Source: Vibrio coralliilyticus ATCC BAA-450
GTDB lineage: Bacteria > Pseudomonadota > Gammaproteobacteria > Enterobacterales > Vibrionaceae
NCBI RefSeq assembly: GCF_000176135.1
Contig: NZ_ACZN01000016.1
Span: 496,001 to 560,000, forward strand
Reading direction: 5' to 3'
DNA length: 64,000 nucleotides
In this document: piece after piece, positions 25,468 through 34,076 of the stretch
Layout: every line of letters begins with the position of its first letter
How positions within the stretch are numbered: position 1 is the first letter of the stretch
Notes under the pieces: model-generated
What the model saw: the letters and a program-made list of their open reading frames with translations, nothing else
What the model was told of the DNA's origin: nothing
Databases searched by the model: none
Translations under genes and position numbers: made by a program

Positions 25468-26196
25468 TCAGGTCTCGTTAACCTGGGCAGGTTTACGGCC
25501 TCTAGATGTTGATCTTCGCCTCTTCATCAGATACATGTTTTTATCGGCACGGGTAATTGCTGAAAATAACTCGCCTTTAGCACTACCCGATATACCATAG
25601 CTAAATTCAATTTCAGAGTTTGCCACGTATCCTAACAACCGTTCAATGAAGTCACCGCTACGCCCAGGTTGGACATAAGCAATAAATTCATCTCCACCAT
25701 ATCGAACCAAATATTCATTCTTGAGAATGCAATGAGACAAATATCGAGCAAATAATACGAGCAAAGCATCACCGTAATCATGGCCAAGCGTATCGTTGAT
25801 AGATTTAAAGTTATCAATATCCAGATAGATGACGTCGTAATCCTTTTCTGGGATCTTGCGCATGAATTTTCGATTATTAAGTTGGGTCAGATGATCTTTT
25901 TCTGATTCTTCTTTGAGTTTAAAATATAACGAAGATACGCCAGATAGCATCAAAATATGAGCAATTAGCAGCGTTGTCGACGAAATTAACAAAACTTCAT
26001 CTTTATGATCAGAACTAATAGCAGGCCATGACAACTGACAATAGTTGATGAATAGCTCAATGATCATCGAAATCATTGCTAATAAACATCCATACAGTAT
26101 TTTATTGCTCACCTGATGGCGCAATAAAAGATAGGATATATAGAGAAGAATTATTATTTTTGTCAGTTGTATGGCGAGGTCGAGTTCAGAAATCAT
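25468..26196 (-). CDS. Short membrane diguanylate cyclase (GGDEF)
   Basis: About 242 aa from the ATG at 26196; a longer form would need a TTG at 26220. Three or four hydrophobic segments fill residues 5-95, then a compact GGDEF domain with DHLTQLNNR, YLDIDNFKSINDTLGHDYGD, VRYGGDEF and ADKNMYLMKRR. The active-site motif is perfect. The position five residues before it (LKNE) lacks the RxxD inhibitory site, so it may escape product inhibition. The C-terminal part of the domain is shorter than usual. It lies 34 bp behind an XRE regulator gene on the same strand, probably one operon. Confidence 0.88.
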   Translation of the reverse strand: MISELDLAIQLTKIIILLYISYLLLRHQVSNKILYGCLLAMISMIIELFINYCQLSWPAISSDHKDEVLLISSTTLLIAHILMLSGVSSLYFKLKEESEKDHLTQLNNRKFMRKIPEKDYDVIYLDIDNFKSINDTLGHDYGDALLVLFARYLSHCILKNEYLVRYGGDEFIAYVQPGRSGDFIERLLGYVANSEIEFSYGISGSAKGELFSAITRADKNMYLMKRRRSTSRGRKPAQVNET

Positions 26197-26230
26197 TGTC
26201 GTGTCTATCCAAAACAGCAAAGATGCTAAC

Positions 26231-26539
26231 TTATTGTTTTTGAATTCCTTCTAGTATTTTTAGAATATCAAGCTTTGTTGTTTCACTGTGGCTGGAGGCT
26301 TCTATTATGATATTTGCTAACGTATCGTCATCACAGTAGAAGTAAGCGACGGTTATCTCTAGCGCCGCAGATATGCGTTTTACGGTCGTGTAATCAGGAG
26401 CATGTTTACCAGTTTCGTACTGACTAATTCTAGCGCTTGCGCTTCCTGACTCCATCCCTAGTTTTTGCCCCAGCTCTTCCTGAGTGATACCTCTTTTCTT
26501 TCTTATGTCTCTTAGCCTTCTAGGTAATGGGCTGGTCAT
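26231..26539 (-). CDS. XRE/Cro-type helix-turn-helix regulator
   Basis: 102-aa DNA-binding protein. The HTH_3 domain covers about residues 8-65: LRDIRKKRGITQEELGQKLG, then SARISQYETGKHAPDY and VKRISAALEI. A short C-terminal tail (70-102) could be for dimerisation. It directly precedes a diguanylate cyclase gene, so it may repress that operon or respond with it. This is a stand-alone regulator with no phage genes around. The start is ATG at 26539. Confidence 0.9.
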   Translation of the reverse strand: MTSPLPRRLRDIRKKRGITQEELGQKLGMESGSASARISQYETGKHAPDYTTVKRISAALEITVAYFYCDDDTLANIIIEASSHSETTKLDILKILEGIQKQ

Positions 26540-26884
26540 GCAGTGAGTACCTCCACTATCAAAGCAGAGTCATTTTAACCTTATAGTATTAGATATATTA
26601 CTAAGGAATTTTTAGATTCTAAGTTTTTGGGTATATCTATTAAATAAGCAATGACTTTTTCACTGTTATCGACAGCTGTTTTATGAACTTTAGAACAATA
26701 TTTTGTTAATTCATGATGCGATTTAAGTGAGGGGCTATTATCGATATATTTGTGATTATTTTTACTAGCACTTTATTACTAGTTTGATCTAGTTAATAGG
26801 AACTATTTTGATCAATAAGTAAACAGAATCCCCCGAATAAACAGTTTATATTTAATTCGGGGTTATAAAATTGGAAGGAATATA
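26540..26884. other. AT-rich intergenic region
   Basis: 345 bp between the XRE gene start and the dgcA stop, both on the minus strand. It should contain the XRE promoter, reading leftwards. No open frame above about 12 codons was seen. One clear inverted repeat is listed separately. Confidence 0.6.
26831..26862. other. Inverted repeat downstream of dgcA
   Basis: CCCCGAAT and ATTCGGGG, 16 bases apart, 23 bp beyond the dgcA stop. On the minus strand no proper T-run follows. It may be a weak terminator or 3'-end stabiliser of the dgcN-dgcA transcript. Confidence 0.5.
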
Positions 26885-27865
26885 TTATTTTTGATGATTG
26901 TTTAAATCTAAAGTTCCAGATTGATAAATTAAGCCATCAGGGATATCCGTGCCAAGTAGCACTGGCCCGTCCAAGTCAACAATCTCTGCTCGGGTTGCGA
27001 TAGGTAAAGCAGCCTTCATTGCTAACGAGGTACCGAGCATGCAGCCCACCATAATAGAAAACCCTTTCGCTCTGGCTTCTTGTTCCAACGCCAGTGCTTC
27101 TGTTAGGCCGCCCGATTTATCTAGCTTAATATTGATCATCTCGTAACAACCCTCTAAGCGGGAGAGGTCGCTACGCACATGGCAACTCTCATCAGCACAT
27201 ATAGGAATCGGATGTGAGATCCCCTTTAATAAACCATCTTGACCTTTGGGAACGGGTTGCTCGATCATAGTGATATTAAGCTGTTCTAATGCTGAAAATA
27301 GCTCGCCGAGATCTTCATTCTGCCAGGCTTCGTTGGCATCAAGGATAATTTTGCATTCTGGCGCTGCACGTCTAACGGCAGTGACTCGCGGTACAATGTC
27401 TTTGTCGTCCAGTTTGACCTTGAGCAGAGTGGCGCCCTGCTCGATATAATCACTGGCTTGTTGCGCCATTTTTTCTGGTATATCGATCGAGACCGTCATC
27501 GCTGTCTCGATTTGTGAGCGGATATCAAAGTAGGGAGATGGAAAGTGTAATCCGTCCGTCTTTGCAATCAAATCCCATAATGCACAGTCGAGCGCGTTTC
27601 TTGCGGCTCCAGCCGGCATTTTCTGCAGCGCGACTTTTGCTTCAGCAGCGGAAAGCGTTTTCAACGTAGGAATAATTTGATGAATTTGCGTCAATACTGA
27701 TTCAACGCTTTCGCCATACCTCGGGTAAGGTGTACATTCTCCCATCGCAACATGAGATAGATGGTGGATCTCCACTCGAACTACATCACAATGCGTTCTT
27801 ACTCCTCGCGAGATGGCAAAAGGACGAGCTAGAGGAATTGATTCACTGAATGCTGTAATGTCCAT
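26885..27865 (-). CDS. dgcA: N-acetyl-D-glutamate racemase (dipeptide epimerase family)
   Basis: Enolase-superfamily enzyme of the Ala-Glu epimerase branch, about 326 aa from the ATG at 27865. GAGG lies six bases upstream; a GTG at 27877 is the alternative. Catalytic features: LLKVKLD (KxK), metal ligands in ILDANEAW, MIEQPVP and ICADESCH, and INIKLDKSGG with the second base. Next to a DgcN-type gene this family acts on N-acetyl-D-glutamate, giving N-acetyl-L-glutamate in D-glutamate use by marine bacteria. Without that neighbour I would have called it L-Ala-D/L-Glu epimerase (YcjG-like). Confidence 0.85.
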   Translation of the reverse strand: MDITAFSESIPLARPFAISRGVRTHCDVVRVEIHHLSHVAMGECTPYPRYGESVESVLTQIHQIIPTLKTLSAAEAKVALQKMPAGAARNALDCALWDLIAKTDGLHFPSPYFDIRSQIETAMTVSIDIPEKMAQQASDYIEQGATLLKVKLDDKDIVPRVTAVRRAAPECKIILDANEAWQNEDLGELFSALEQLNITMIEQPVPKGQDGLLKGISHPIPICADESCHVRSDLSRLEGCYEMINIKLDKSGGLTEALALEQEARAKGFSIMVGCMLGTSLAMKAALPIATRAEIVDLDGPVLLGTDIPDGLIYQSGTLDLNNHQK

Positions 27866-27873
27866 GTTTAGCC

Positions 27874-28878
27874 TCACAGAGTTTTAACATGTGCTGCAAT
27901 TGCATCGATGCCGAATCTGACTGGGTCGGTGACCGGAACCTGATGTTGCTCTTGCCAATCGGCACAAAGCGCCATGGCATCTTCTTCACTAATAGCAGAG
28001 GTATTCAGACTGATACCTGCCAGTTGAGCATTAGGATTCGTCAGTTGTGCAGCTGCGAGGTTAGCACTTATTGTTGCTTCAATCGTTGGTAATTCACAAT
28101 GCGGTAGGTGGCGAATGTGAGGGCGGCCAATTTCGTGGCATAGCACCAAAGCATCTGCCTGCGCGCCGTGTAGTAAGCCGAGACTCACGCCTGCAAAAGA
28201 AGGATTGAACAGTGAGCCCTGGCCTTCGATGATATCCCATTCGTGATCGGTAAATTCAGGGCTGACTTTTTCTACAGCGCCTGAAATGAAATCCGCAACA
28301 ACCGCATCAATCGATATGCCTCGTCCGTCAATTAAGATGCCCGTTTGACCTGTGGCTTTAAATTGTGCTGAGACATTAATATTGTGCAGTGCTTTTTCTA
28401 ATGCCAATGCTGTAAACATTTTACCGACAGAGCAATCCGTACCGACAGTTAAGATACGTTTCCCTTTGCGTGGTATGCCATTGCCGACTTCCAGGTTTTG
28501 GTCAAAGTGACGAACATCGTGCAGTTTAGTGATGCCTTGTTGTTCCAGCTCGGCCAGTTCAGGGATATCTTTTAGTCGTTGATGCATGCCGGAGGCAATT
28601 TCAAAGCCTAGCTCTGCTGCTTGAATTAAGCACTCTTGCCAGCTCTCAGGTATGAAGCCGCCTGCATTGGCGGTACCAATGACGAGTGTTTTTGCTCCCT
28701 CATTTTTTGCTTCTTCTAGAGTTAGGTTGGGCAAATCAAGAGTGACAGTGTCACTCGTTAGGCGTAACTCACCAACACATTGTTCAGGTCGCCAAAGTGC
28801 AATACCTCGTGCCGTTTTTGCTGAAATCGGGTCGGTAACGTCGCCAAGAAAGAGTAAGTAAGGTTGAGCAATAGACAT
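27874..28878 (-). CDS. dgcN: D-glutamate N-acetyltransferase DgcN (DUF1611 family)
   Basis: 334 aa from the ATG at 28878, which has AAGGATG just upstream; the frame is open to 28917 but without a better site. The protein has an N-terminal Rossmann-like part and a P-loop-like segment, VGTDCSVGK near 146. ATGQTGILIDGRG and EGQGSLFNPSF follow, both typical of DUF1611. In the described DgcN-DgcA route this protein acetylates D-glutamate and DgcA racemises the product. The dgcA start lies eight bases after its stop, one operon. The substrate is assigned from family and neighbourhood. Confidence 0.85.
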   Translation of the reverse strand: MSIAQPYLLFLGDVTDPISAKTARGIALWRPEQCVGELRLTSDTVTLDLPNLTLEEAKNEGAKTLVIGTANAGGFIPESWQECLIQAAELGFEIASGMHQRLKDIPELAELEQQGITKLHDVRHFDQNLEVGNGIPRKGKRILTVGTDCSVGKMFTALALEKALHNINVSAQFKATGQTGILIDGRGISIDAVVADFISGAVEKVSPEFTDHEWDIIEGQGSLFNPSFAGVSLGLLHGAQADALVLCHEIGRPHIRHLPHCELPTIEATISANLAAAQLTNPNAQLAGISLNTSAISEEDAMALCADWQEQHQVPVTDPVRFGIDAIAAHVKTL

Positions 28879-28976
28879 AAAGCATCCTTGATTAACAGAG
28901 TAAGCAGATGCATACACTCTATTGAACTCAATGCTTTATGCCGAATACCTATTTGTTGCTAGGGTATAACGTTAAG

Positions 28977-29861
28977 CTATACACCTTGTCGCGCGGCTTC
29001 TTGAAGGCACTCAGCGAACCACTTGGCTGAAACAGAAAGCGGGTAATGCTGGCAATAAATCAGGGAGACGTTTACTGGTATCGCTGGCATTAATGAAGCA
29101 CATTGGATCTGCGGATACGATTGATAATGCTTGGCGGTCCAAGGATCGATAATGGCGTTTGCCGCACCATGCACGACCATTTCCGCGGCAACATTATAAC
29201 TTCTAACGCTGACCTTTGGGTGAAAGTTTGGGGCGACGGCATGAATGGATTGGTGCAGCTGAAACCCAAGTGGATCTCGCGTGTCGAGTCCAACCAGTGG
29301 CAACGAACTCTCTAGTAGTTCCTGAAGTGTGACTGAGTGCTGAGCGATCGTCTCTGTGGGGGTCAGCACCTTCATTTCTGTGTTGAGTAACGTGTCTTGA
29401 ACAATGGAAGAAGCGCTCTCTTCCCCAAAGCATACAGCGAGGTCTAATTCGTTTTTTACTAGACCATCAATCAGTTCATCTCGATTTGCAGTGCACACTT
29501 CTAAGGTATAGTCCGTGTTATTGCAAACCTCTGCTATGACCGGTGCGAGGAAACCAGAGGCAAGTATTGGCGGTGAACCAATGCGGAGGTGATGCTGTCC
29601 ATGCTTGAGTTTGCTGGTTAAACTTCGAAATTGACCAAGTTGTTGGTAGATCTTTTCCGCCTCTGTAATCAGAGATTGGGCCTCCTGAGTAGGAACCAGC
29701 CGACCTTTTACTCGATCAAATAGCGTGAACCCTAATTGCTGCTCAGTATGAGCCAGTACTCGGGTGACATTGGGCTGTGAAACATGAAGCTGCTTGGCTG
29801 CCCCTGACACTGTGCCAGCGTGCATGACGGCATAAAACACTTCTATCTGGCGTAGATTCAC
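28977..29861 (-). CDS. dgcR: LysR-type regulator of the D-glutamate genes
   Basis: 294-aa LysR protein. The N-terminal winged helix has MNLRQIEVFYAVMHAGTVSG and QPNVTRVLAHTEQQLG; the rest (about 90-290) is a substrate-binding-like effector domain. It lies 98 bp upstream of dgcN on the same strand, and the gap is big enough for a dgcN promoter and a LysR site. The described D-glutamate pathway has a regulator DgcR in this position, so the name is given by synteny. Effector is expected to be D-glutamate or its acetyl form. Confidence 0.75.
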   Translation of the reverse strand: MNLRQIEVFYAVMHAGTVSGAAKQLHVSQPNVTRVLAHTEQQLGFTLFDRVKGRLVPTQEAQSLITEAEKIYQQLGQFRSLTSKLKHGQHHLRIGSPPILASGFLAPVIAEVCNNTDYTLEVCTANRDELIDGLVKNELDLAVCFGEESASSIVQDTLLNTEMKVLTPTETIAQHSVTLQELLESSLPLVGLDTRDPLGFQLHQSIHAVAPNFHPKVSVRSYNVAAEMVVHGAANAIIDPWTAKHYQSYPQIQCASLMPAIPVNVSLIYCQHYPLSVSAKWFAECLQEAARQGV

Positions 29862-30009
29862 TTCCTCGCTTCCCTAAGTACATGAACGGATAGCAGCCAC
29901 TTTAAAACAAATGGATGCAGTTAAAAAGAATTAACCTAACTGGGTTGACCTGTCTATAAGTGTAGGCTTTACTGTGCGGCCCGATTTTTGGTAGATGATA
30001 AAGAGGTGA

Positions 30010-31365
30010 TTGATGGCGATTGGATTCGATTATGGAACGGCTAACTGTTCGGTAGCGGAATTGGTCAATGATGAGATCAGGCAGATCCCTCTGGTTGGAG
30101 ATAGCTACTATATCCCATCTACTTTATGTGCGCCAACAGCGGAAGTTGTCTCTGAATATTTGTTTCGCTGTTTAGACATTGAGCCTGGTAGCGAAATCAG
30201 TGAAAGCGTACTGCGTCGAGCAATTAAGCTTAATCGCGAGGAAGGACTGGAAGTACGCTCTGACGATATTCGATTTGGTCAACAAGCCTTAGAGCTCTAT
30301 CTGGAAGATCCCAAGGATGTTTATTACGTAAAGTCCCCCAAATCGTTCCTTGGGGTGACAGGCCTGCGTGATATGCAGTTGGCCTTCTTTGAGGACTTGG
30401 TCTGCGCAATGATGGCTAATATCAAAACTCAGGCAGAATGTTCACTTCAAAAAGAGATTTCACAGACGGTCATTGGTCGTCCAGTGAACTTCCTTGGTCG
30501 TGGTGGAAATGATTCTAACCTACAGGCAGAAGGTATTTTGCACCGCGCTGCCCGCCGAGCAGGCTTTAAAGATATCGAGTTTCAGTTTGAGCCTCTGGCG
30601 GCAGGTTTAGATTATGAAGCGAGCCTTGAGCAGAATAAAAATGTGCTGGTTGTTGATATTGGTGGTGGTACAACAGATTGCTCATTTGTTCAGATGGGTC
30701 CAAGTTGGTGTGGAAAACAGGACAGAAGTGAGTCTTTAATTGCTCACTCTGGGCAACGAATTGGCGGTAATGACCTAGATATTTTCACTGCCTTTAAATG
30801 CTTTATGCAGGAGTTTGGTATGGGGTCAACTAGCCAGTCTGGCCTAGACATCCCAACCACTCAATTTTGGAACCCCATTGCAATCAACGATGTTCAGGCC
30901 CAGCGCAAGTTCTACGCACATGAAAACCTCAAGCAGCTACGACTATTGCTAAAGGAAGCTCGTGAACCTGAAAAACTGGCTAGACTAGTCCAATTGCATC
31001 AAGAAACCCTTGGTTACTCGGTGATTCGAGAAGCAGAGCAAACTAAGATAGCGTTGGCTGACGCGGTGGCTTACAACGCAAATCTGGATCTACTTTCTGA
31101 AGTGGTTTCACTATCTGTAACACGCCAACAAATGGAAGAAGCCATTGTCAATCCAACTGAGAAAATCAAAGCGCTGGTTATCGAAGCTATTAAGCAAAGT
31201 AGTATCAAGCCTGATGTGATATACATGACAGGGGGCTCAGCCCGTTCACCTATCCTCACTGGGGCAGTGAAATCCGTACTTCCTGACACACCTGTGATAA
31301 GCGGGAACTATTTTGGTTCGGTAACGGCAGGGCTTGCTCGCTGGGCAAATACGATCTTCAGATAG
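30010..31365 (+). CDS. yegD: Hsp70-family putative chaperone YegD
   Basis: 451-aa actin-fold ATPase related to DnaK but without the substrate-binding domain, the YegD type. Phosphate 1 motif GFDYGTANCSVAEL at the start; VVDIGGGTTDCSFVQ near 215 is phosphate 2; YMTGGSARSPIL near 407 is the adenosine motif. AGAGG precedes two adjacent Met codons (30010, 30013). It is a single gene, divergent from dgcR and followed by a strong terminator. Its cellular client is not known. Confidence 0.9.
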   Translation: MMAIGFDYGTANCSVAELVNDEIRQIPLVGDSYYIPSTLCAPTAEVVSEYLFRCLDIEPGSEISESVLRRAIKLNREEGLEVRSDDIRFGQQALELYLEDPKDVYYVKSPKSFLGVTGLRDMQLAFFEDLVCAMMANIKTQAECSLQKEISQTVIGRPVNFLGRGGNDSNLQAEGILHRAARRAGFKDIEFQFEPLAAGLDYEASLEQNKNVLVVDIGGGTTDCSFVQMGPSWCGKQDRSESLIAHSGQRIGGNDLDIFTAFKCFMQEFGMGSTSQSGLDIPTTQFWNPIAINDVQAQRKFYAHENLKQLRLLLKEAREPEKLARLVQLHQETLGYSVIREAEQTKIALADAVAYNANLDLLSEVVSLSVTRQQMEEAIVNPTEKIKALVIEAIKQSSIKPDVIYMTGGSARSPILTGAVKSVLPDTPVISGNYFGSVTAGLARWANTIFR

Positions 31366-31754
31366 CGGATGTAGAGTAACCAACTAGGTTGTTCCACCAT
31401 TGCACTTTGCCTAATTACTATCCTGTTAATTTGACTGGATTTAGCTTTAAAAGCCCTCTATTGATAGAGGGCTTTTTGCTTTTTTCAAAAAAGTTCCGTT
31501 TAAATTTCAAAAAGTGTGAACTTGATCGAGAGGTAAGAAAAGGCCTCTTCTCTCACTAAAAACTTTAATACTTTCATGTGGTTAAAAATTGTTCACATTT
31601 TTGTTATTTGAGCAATTTCTAATAAATCTTCAAGCTAAGCACTTGGTTGCACTTCATTTTTAAATATTTCGTACTACGTTTTAATTGTTCGTGATGCTTT
31701 GGCCCTACAGGCCAGACACGGACAGAAGTTACAAACCTAAACGGACGTTAAGTT
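31366..31754. other. Intergenic region with terminator and porin leader
   Basis: 389 bp. The yegD terminator is at 31450-31476. The remaining 278 bp before the porin ATG are AT-rich and hold no gene I can see. A small hairpin (TGGCC, loop CTACA, GGCCA) lies at 31700-31714, about 40 bp before the start, within the probable leader mRNA. Porin leaders are common sRNA targets, but no specific site was recognised. Confidence 0.55.
31450..31476 (+). terminator. Rho-independent terminator after yegD
   Basis: AAAGCCCTCTA, loop TTGA, TAGAGGGCTTT, then a T-run. Confidence 0.9.
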
Positions 31755-32786
31755 ATGAAAATTAAATTATTAGCCGCTGCGATTGCGGCAACAGCATGTG
31801 GTACTAACGCTTTCGCTGCAGAAATCTACAATAGCGAAGGTTCAACAATTTCTATCGGTGGCTACGTAGATGTGGGTATCGGTGAGTATGACTCGGCAGA
31901 TGAAGTGGAGGTGCATGATGTGTCTCCTCGAATCAACATCGCTGGAACACAAGATATCGGTAACGGCTTTACTGTCGATGCGAAAGGGGAATGGGCTCTA
32001 AACTACCTTGATGGTGGTGACACTTCTTTCACTACTCGTTTGGGTTACATTGGTGCGACTCATGAGCAGTTCGGTCGATTTGTAGTCGGTACTCAGTGGT
32101 CTCCATACTACGATATCGCCGGTGTTGCGGATTTACCAATCGCATTCGCCAATGACTTCTTATATGACGATCACAACAATCTCGGTACAGCTCGCGGTGA
32201 AGACATGGTCAGCTACCGTAAAGCGATCGAGCTGGGAGACATGGGAAGTCTAAATCTAGGCTTAGCATGGCAAGGTAAGCATACTGCAACCACGGATACT
32301 CAAACCGTTTCTGGTGGCACTGTTACGACGACTCGTACAAGCAAAGAGTACGACGCACGTGGTCAAATCGCATTGTCGATGAGTGTTTACGGTTTTAACC
32401 TAGGCTATTCATACAACGGCGGTGATGTAGACAACGTAGATGCGCATTCGCACGCGTTTGCTTTTAGCTCTGGTTCATACGGTGACGGCCTATACTCTGC
32501 TGTTGTTTATGCAATGAATGAGAATATGAATGGCTTCGAGGAAAGCGATGAGTATGAAATCCTTCTCGCTTACGCATTGGGTAACGGTTGGAACTTAAGC
32601 GTCAACTACGAAGCTGAAATTGATGACAAAGCTAGTAAAACTCAGTACAGCGAATCTGCATTGCAGGCAGAGTACACCTTTACGCCTAATTTCATGGGCT
32701 TTGTTGGTTATCAGTTTGACCTAGGCAATGACATTAACGTGAAAGAGGAAGACAATTGGACCATTGGTGCTCGTTACTTCCTATAA
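31755..32786 (+). CDS. Outer-membrane general porin
   Basis: Trimeric beta-barrel porin family (Gram-negative porin type 4), 343 aa. Signal peptide MKIKLLAAAIAATACGTNA with cleavage near AFA-AE (residue 22). The mature part has alternating strands such as ISIGGYVDVGIGEYD, GNGFTVDAKGEWALNY and a final ARYFL with aromatic/hydrophobic end, as expected for barrel insertion. It sits alone between terminators, with a long leader, typical for a strongly expressed porin. It is not OmpU-like at the N-terminus. Permeant unknown. Confidence 0.88.
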   Translation: MKIKLLAAAIAATACGTNAFAAEIYNSEGSTISIGGYVDVGIGEYDSADEVEVHDVSPRINIAGTQDIGNGFTVDAKGEWALNYLDGGDTSFTTRLGYIGATHEQFGRFVVGTQWSPYYDIAGVADLPIAFANDFLYDDHNNLGTARGEDMVSYRKAIELGDMGSLNLGLAWQGKHTATTDTQTVSGGTVTTTRTSKEYDARGQIALSMSVYGFNLGYSYNGGDVDNVDAHSHAFAFSSGSYGDGLYSAVVYAMNENMNGFEESDEYEILLAYALGNGWNLSVNYEAEIDDKASKTQYSESALQAEYTFTPNFMGFVGYQFDLGNDINVKEEDNWTIGARYFL

Positions 32787-32825
32787 ATCAATAAGATCTA
32801 CTGCCTCAACACGTAATTGTGTTAG

Positions 32826-32854
32826 CGCCTATCCAGTGTTGGATAGGCGTTTTT
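32826..32854 (+). terminator. Rho-independent terminator after the porin
   Basis: CGCCTATCC, loop AGTGTT, GGATAGGCG, then TTTTT. Confidence 0.92.
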
Positions 32855-32977
32855 CTGTTTTCTGGGATGGGTGTACCAATTATGGGGATTGGATCTTAGT
32901 TTCGAAACACGATGGGTTAATTCATTAATTTGTTGAATTAATATTGGCGTCCGGAGTAGAACGATCAGGGAAGCAGC

Positions 32978-33592
32978 ATGAATTCGGTAAAACTTGGCGA
33001 TAAAAGTATCTATCCTAGCAAAGTGGTTTGCGTAGGACGCAATTATCTTGAGCACATCAAAGAGCTAAATAATGCAGTACCGGATGAAATGGTTGTGTTC
33101 AACAAACCGCCTTCTTCTATCTCTTCTCAGTTAATATCGCACCACGGTGAAACGCTACACTACGAGGGCGAAATATGCTTTATCGTAAGTGGAGGTCAAT
33201 TGAGTGCGGTTGGGCTCGGATTGGACCTAACCAAACGCGAGTTGCAATCCAAACTTAAGAATAAAGGGTTACCGTGGGAGCGCGCGAAAGCTTTCGACGG
33301 CTCAGCTGTATTTAGCCGCTTTATTTCTTTAAATGGTATTGCAATTGAATCTCTGGAAATTGAGCTGTTTATTAACTGTGTTCGTGTTCAAAAGGGGGCC
33401 GTCAACCAAATGATGTATCCGCCCCAAACCATTCTTGAAGAGCTCAGAACATACACCACTTTAAATGATGGCGATATCGTAATGACAGGCACTCCACAAG
33501 GCGTTGGTGAAGTTCATACTGGTGATGTGTTCCTTGGACGATTAAAAGCTGTAGGTAAAACGCTGATCGAAATTGAATGGTTAGCGCAATAA
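32978..33592 (+). CDS. Fumarylacetoacetate hydrolase family protein
   Basis: 204-aa FAH-fold enzyme, the short acylpyruvase/YcgM-like type that cleaves C-C bonds of 1,3-diketo acids or decarboxylates oxaloacetate. VVCVGRNYLEHIKELNN is the family start; metal ligands are in HYEGEICFI (Glu-x-Glu) near 63-71. MTGTPQGVGEV near 168 is the other hallmark. AGGGAAG precedes the ATG. The 37-aa microprotein gene follows. The exact substrate cannot be told from sequence. Confidence 0.88.
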   Translation: MNSVKLGDKSIYPSKVVCVGRNYLEHIKELNNAVPDEMVVFNKPPSSISSQLISHHGETLHYEGEICFIVSGGQLSAVGLGLDLTKRELQSKLKNKGLPWERAKAFDGSAVFSRFISLNGIAIESLEIELFINCVRVQKGAVNQMMYPPQTILEELRTYTTLNDGDIVMTGTPQGVGEVHTGDVFLGRLKAVGKTLIEIEWLAQ

Positions 33593-33622
33593 CCCTTTAC
33601 CTTTCTCCTAGGGAAAGGATTA

Positions 33623-33650
33623 ACCTCTGAATTCTGGTTAACTCAGAGGT
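33623..33650 (+). promoter_or_regulatory. Hairpin covering the ribosome binding site of the 37-aa gene
   Basis: ACCTCTGA (33623-33630) pairs perfectly with TCAGAGGT (33643-33650), loop of 12. The 3' arm contains the AGAGG that lies eight bases before the ATG at 33658. A second hairpin (CCTTTC / GAAAGG, 33600-33618) lies directly upstream. It could hide the site in cis, as in an RNA thermometer or coupling device. Confidence 0.55.
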
Positions 33651-33657
33651 CATTATT

Positions 33658-33771
33658 ATGGGATGTTGTAATCAAGCTCCAAAAGGTGGTACTACTCAGC
33701 TAGGTGTACTGGTCAAGTGGGTCACGATACTAGGATGTGGTGTTTTGTTATTGGCTTTGATATTCGGCTAA
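33658..33771 (+). CDS. 37-aa single-pass membrane microprotein
   Basis: Tiny protein beginning MGCCNQAPKGGTTQ, followed by one hydrophobic helix (about residues 15-36, LGVLVKWVTILGCGVLLLAL) and ending in FG. Two adjacent Cys at 3-4 and one Cys in the membrane part. AGAGG is placed well before the ATG. The stop overlaps the azlD stop on the opposite strand by three bases. No other frame explains this stretch. Function unknown; such proteins often modulate a larger membrane protein. Confidence 0.7.
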   Translation: MGCCNQAPKGGTTQLGVLVKWVTILGCGVLLLALIFG

Positions 33772-34076
33772 AGCAGCTTTAGGCCAACAAACACCAACAT
33801 ACTGGCTAAGGTCGTCAGTAACACATTCTTAGTTTTCCAAGCCAAGATTGCCGCCAATATTGCAGAAAGTAGGTATGGGTTGTCTGGCGTAAGCCAGAGC
33901 TGCTTCTCAGGCATAAATACAATAGGAGCCCAGATTGCGGTCAGAACTGCTGGGCTTGAATAGCTGAGCAGGCGATGCGTTTTTGGGCTTAATCGTAAAG
34001 GTAGTCTAGGCTCAAGAAAAACATAACGGCTTAGGAAAACCAATGCTGTCATGGCTAAAATAGAAAGCATAATCAT
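33768..34076 (-). CDS. azlD: AzlD-type small subunit of amino-acid exporter
   Basis: About 102 aa from the ATG at 34076, with four hydrophobic segments and the AzlD pattern (LSRYVFLEPRLPLRL, then YSSPAVLTAIWAPIV). The ATG overlaps the azlC stop as TAATG, so translation is coupled and the longer upstream frame is rejected. AzlC and AzlD together export branched-chain amino acids or analogues. Last gene of the araC-azlC-azlD unit. Confidence 0.88.
   Translation of the reverse strand: MIMLSILAMTALVFLSRYVFLEPRLPLRLSPKTHRLLSYSSPAVLTAIWAPIVFMPEKQLWLTPDNPYLLSAILAAILAWKTKNVLLTTLASMLVFVGLKLL

Noticed and set aside
31515..31530. CRP-like site before the porin
   Set aside because: Only one half-site matches well.
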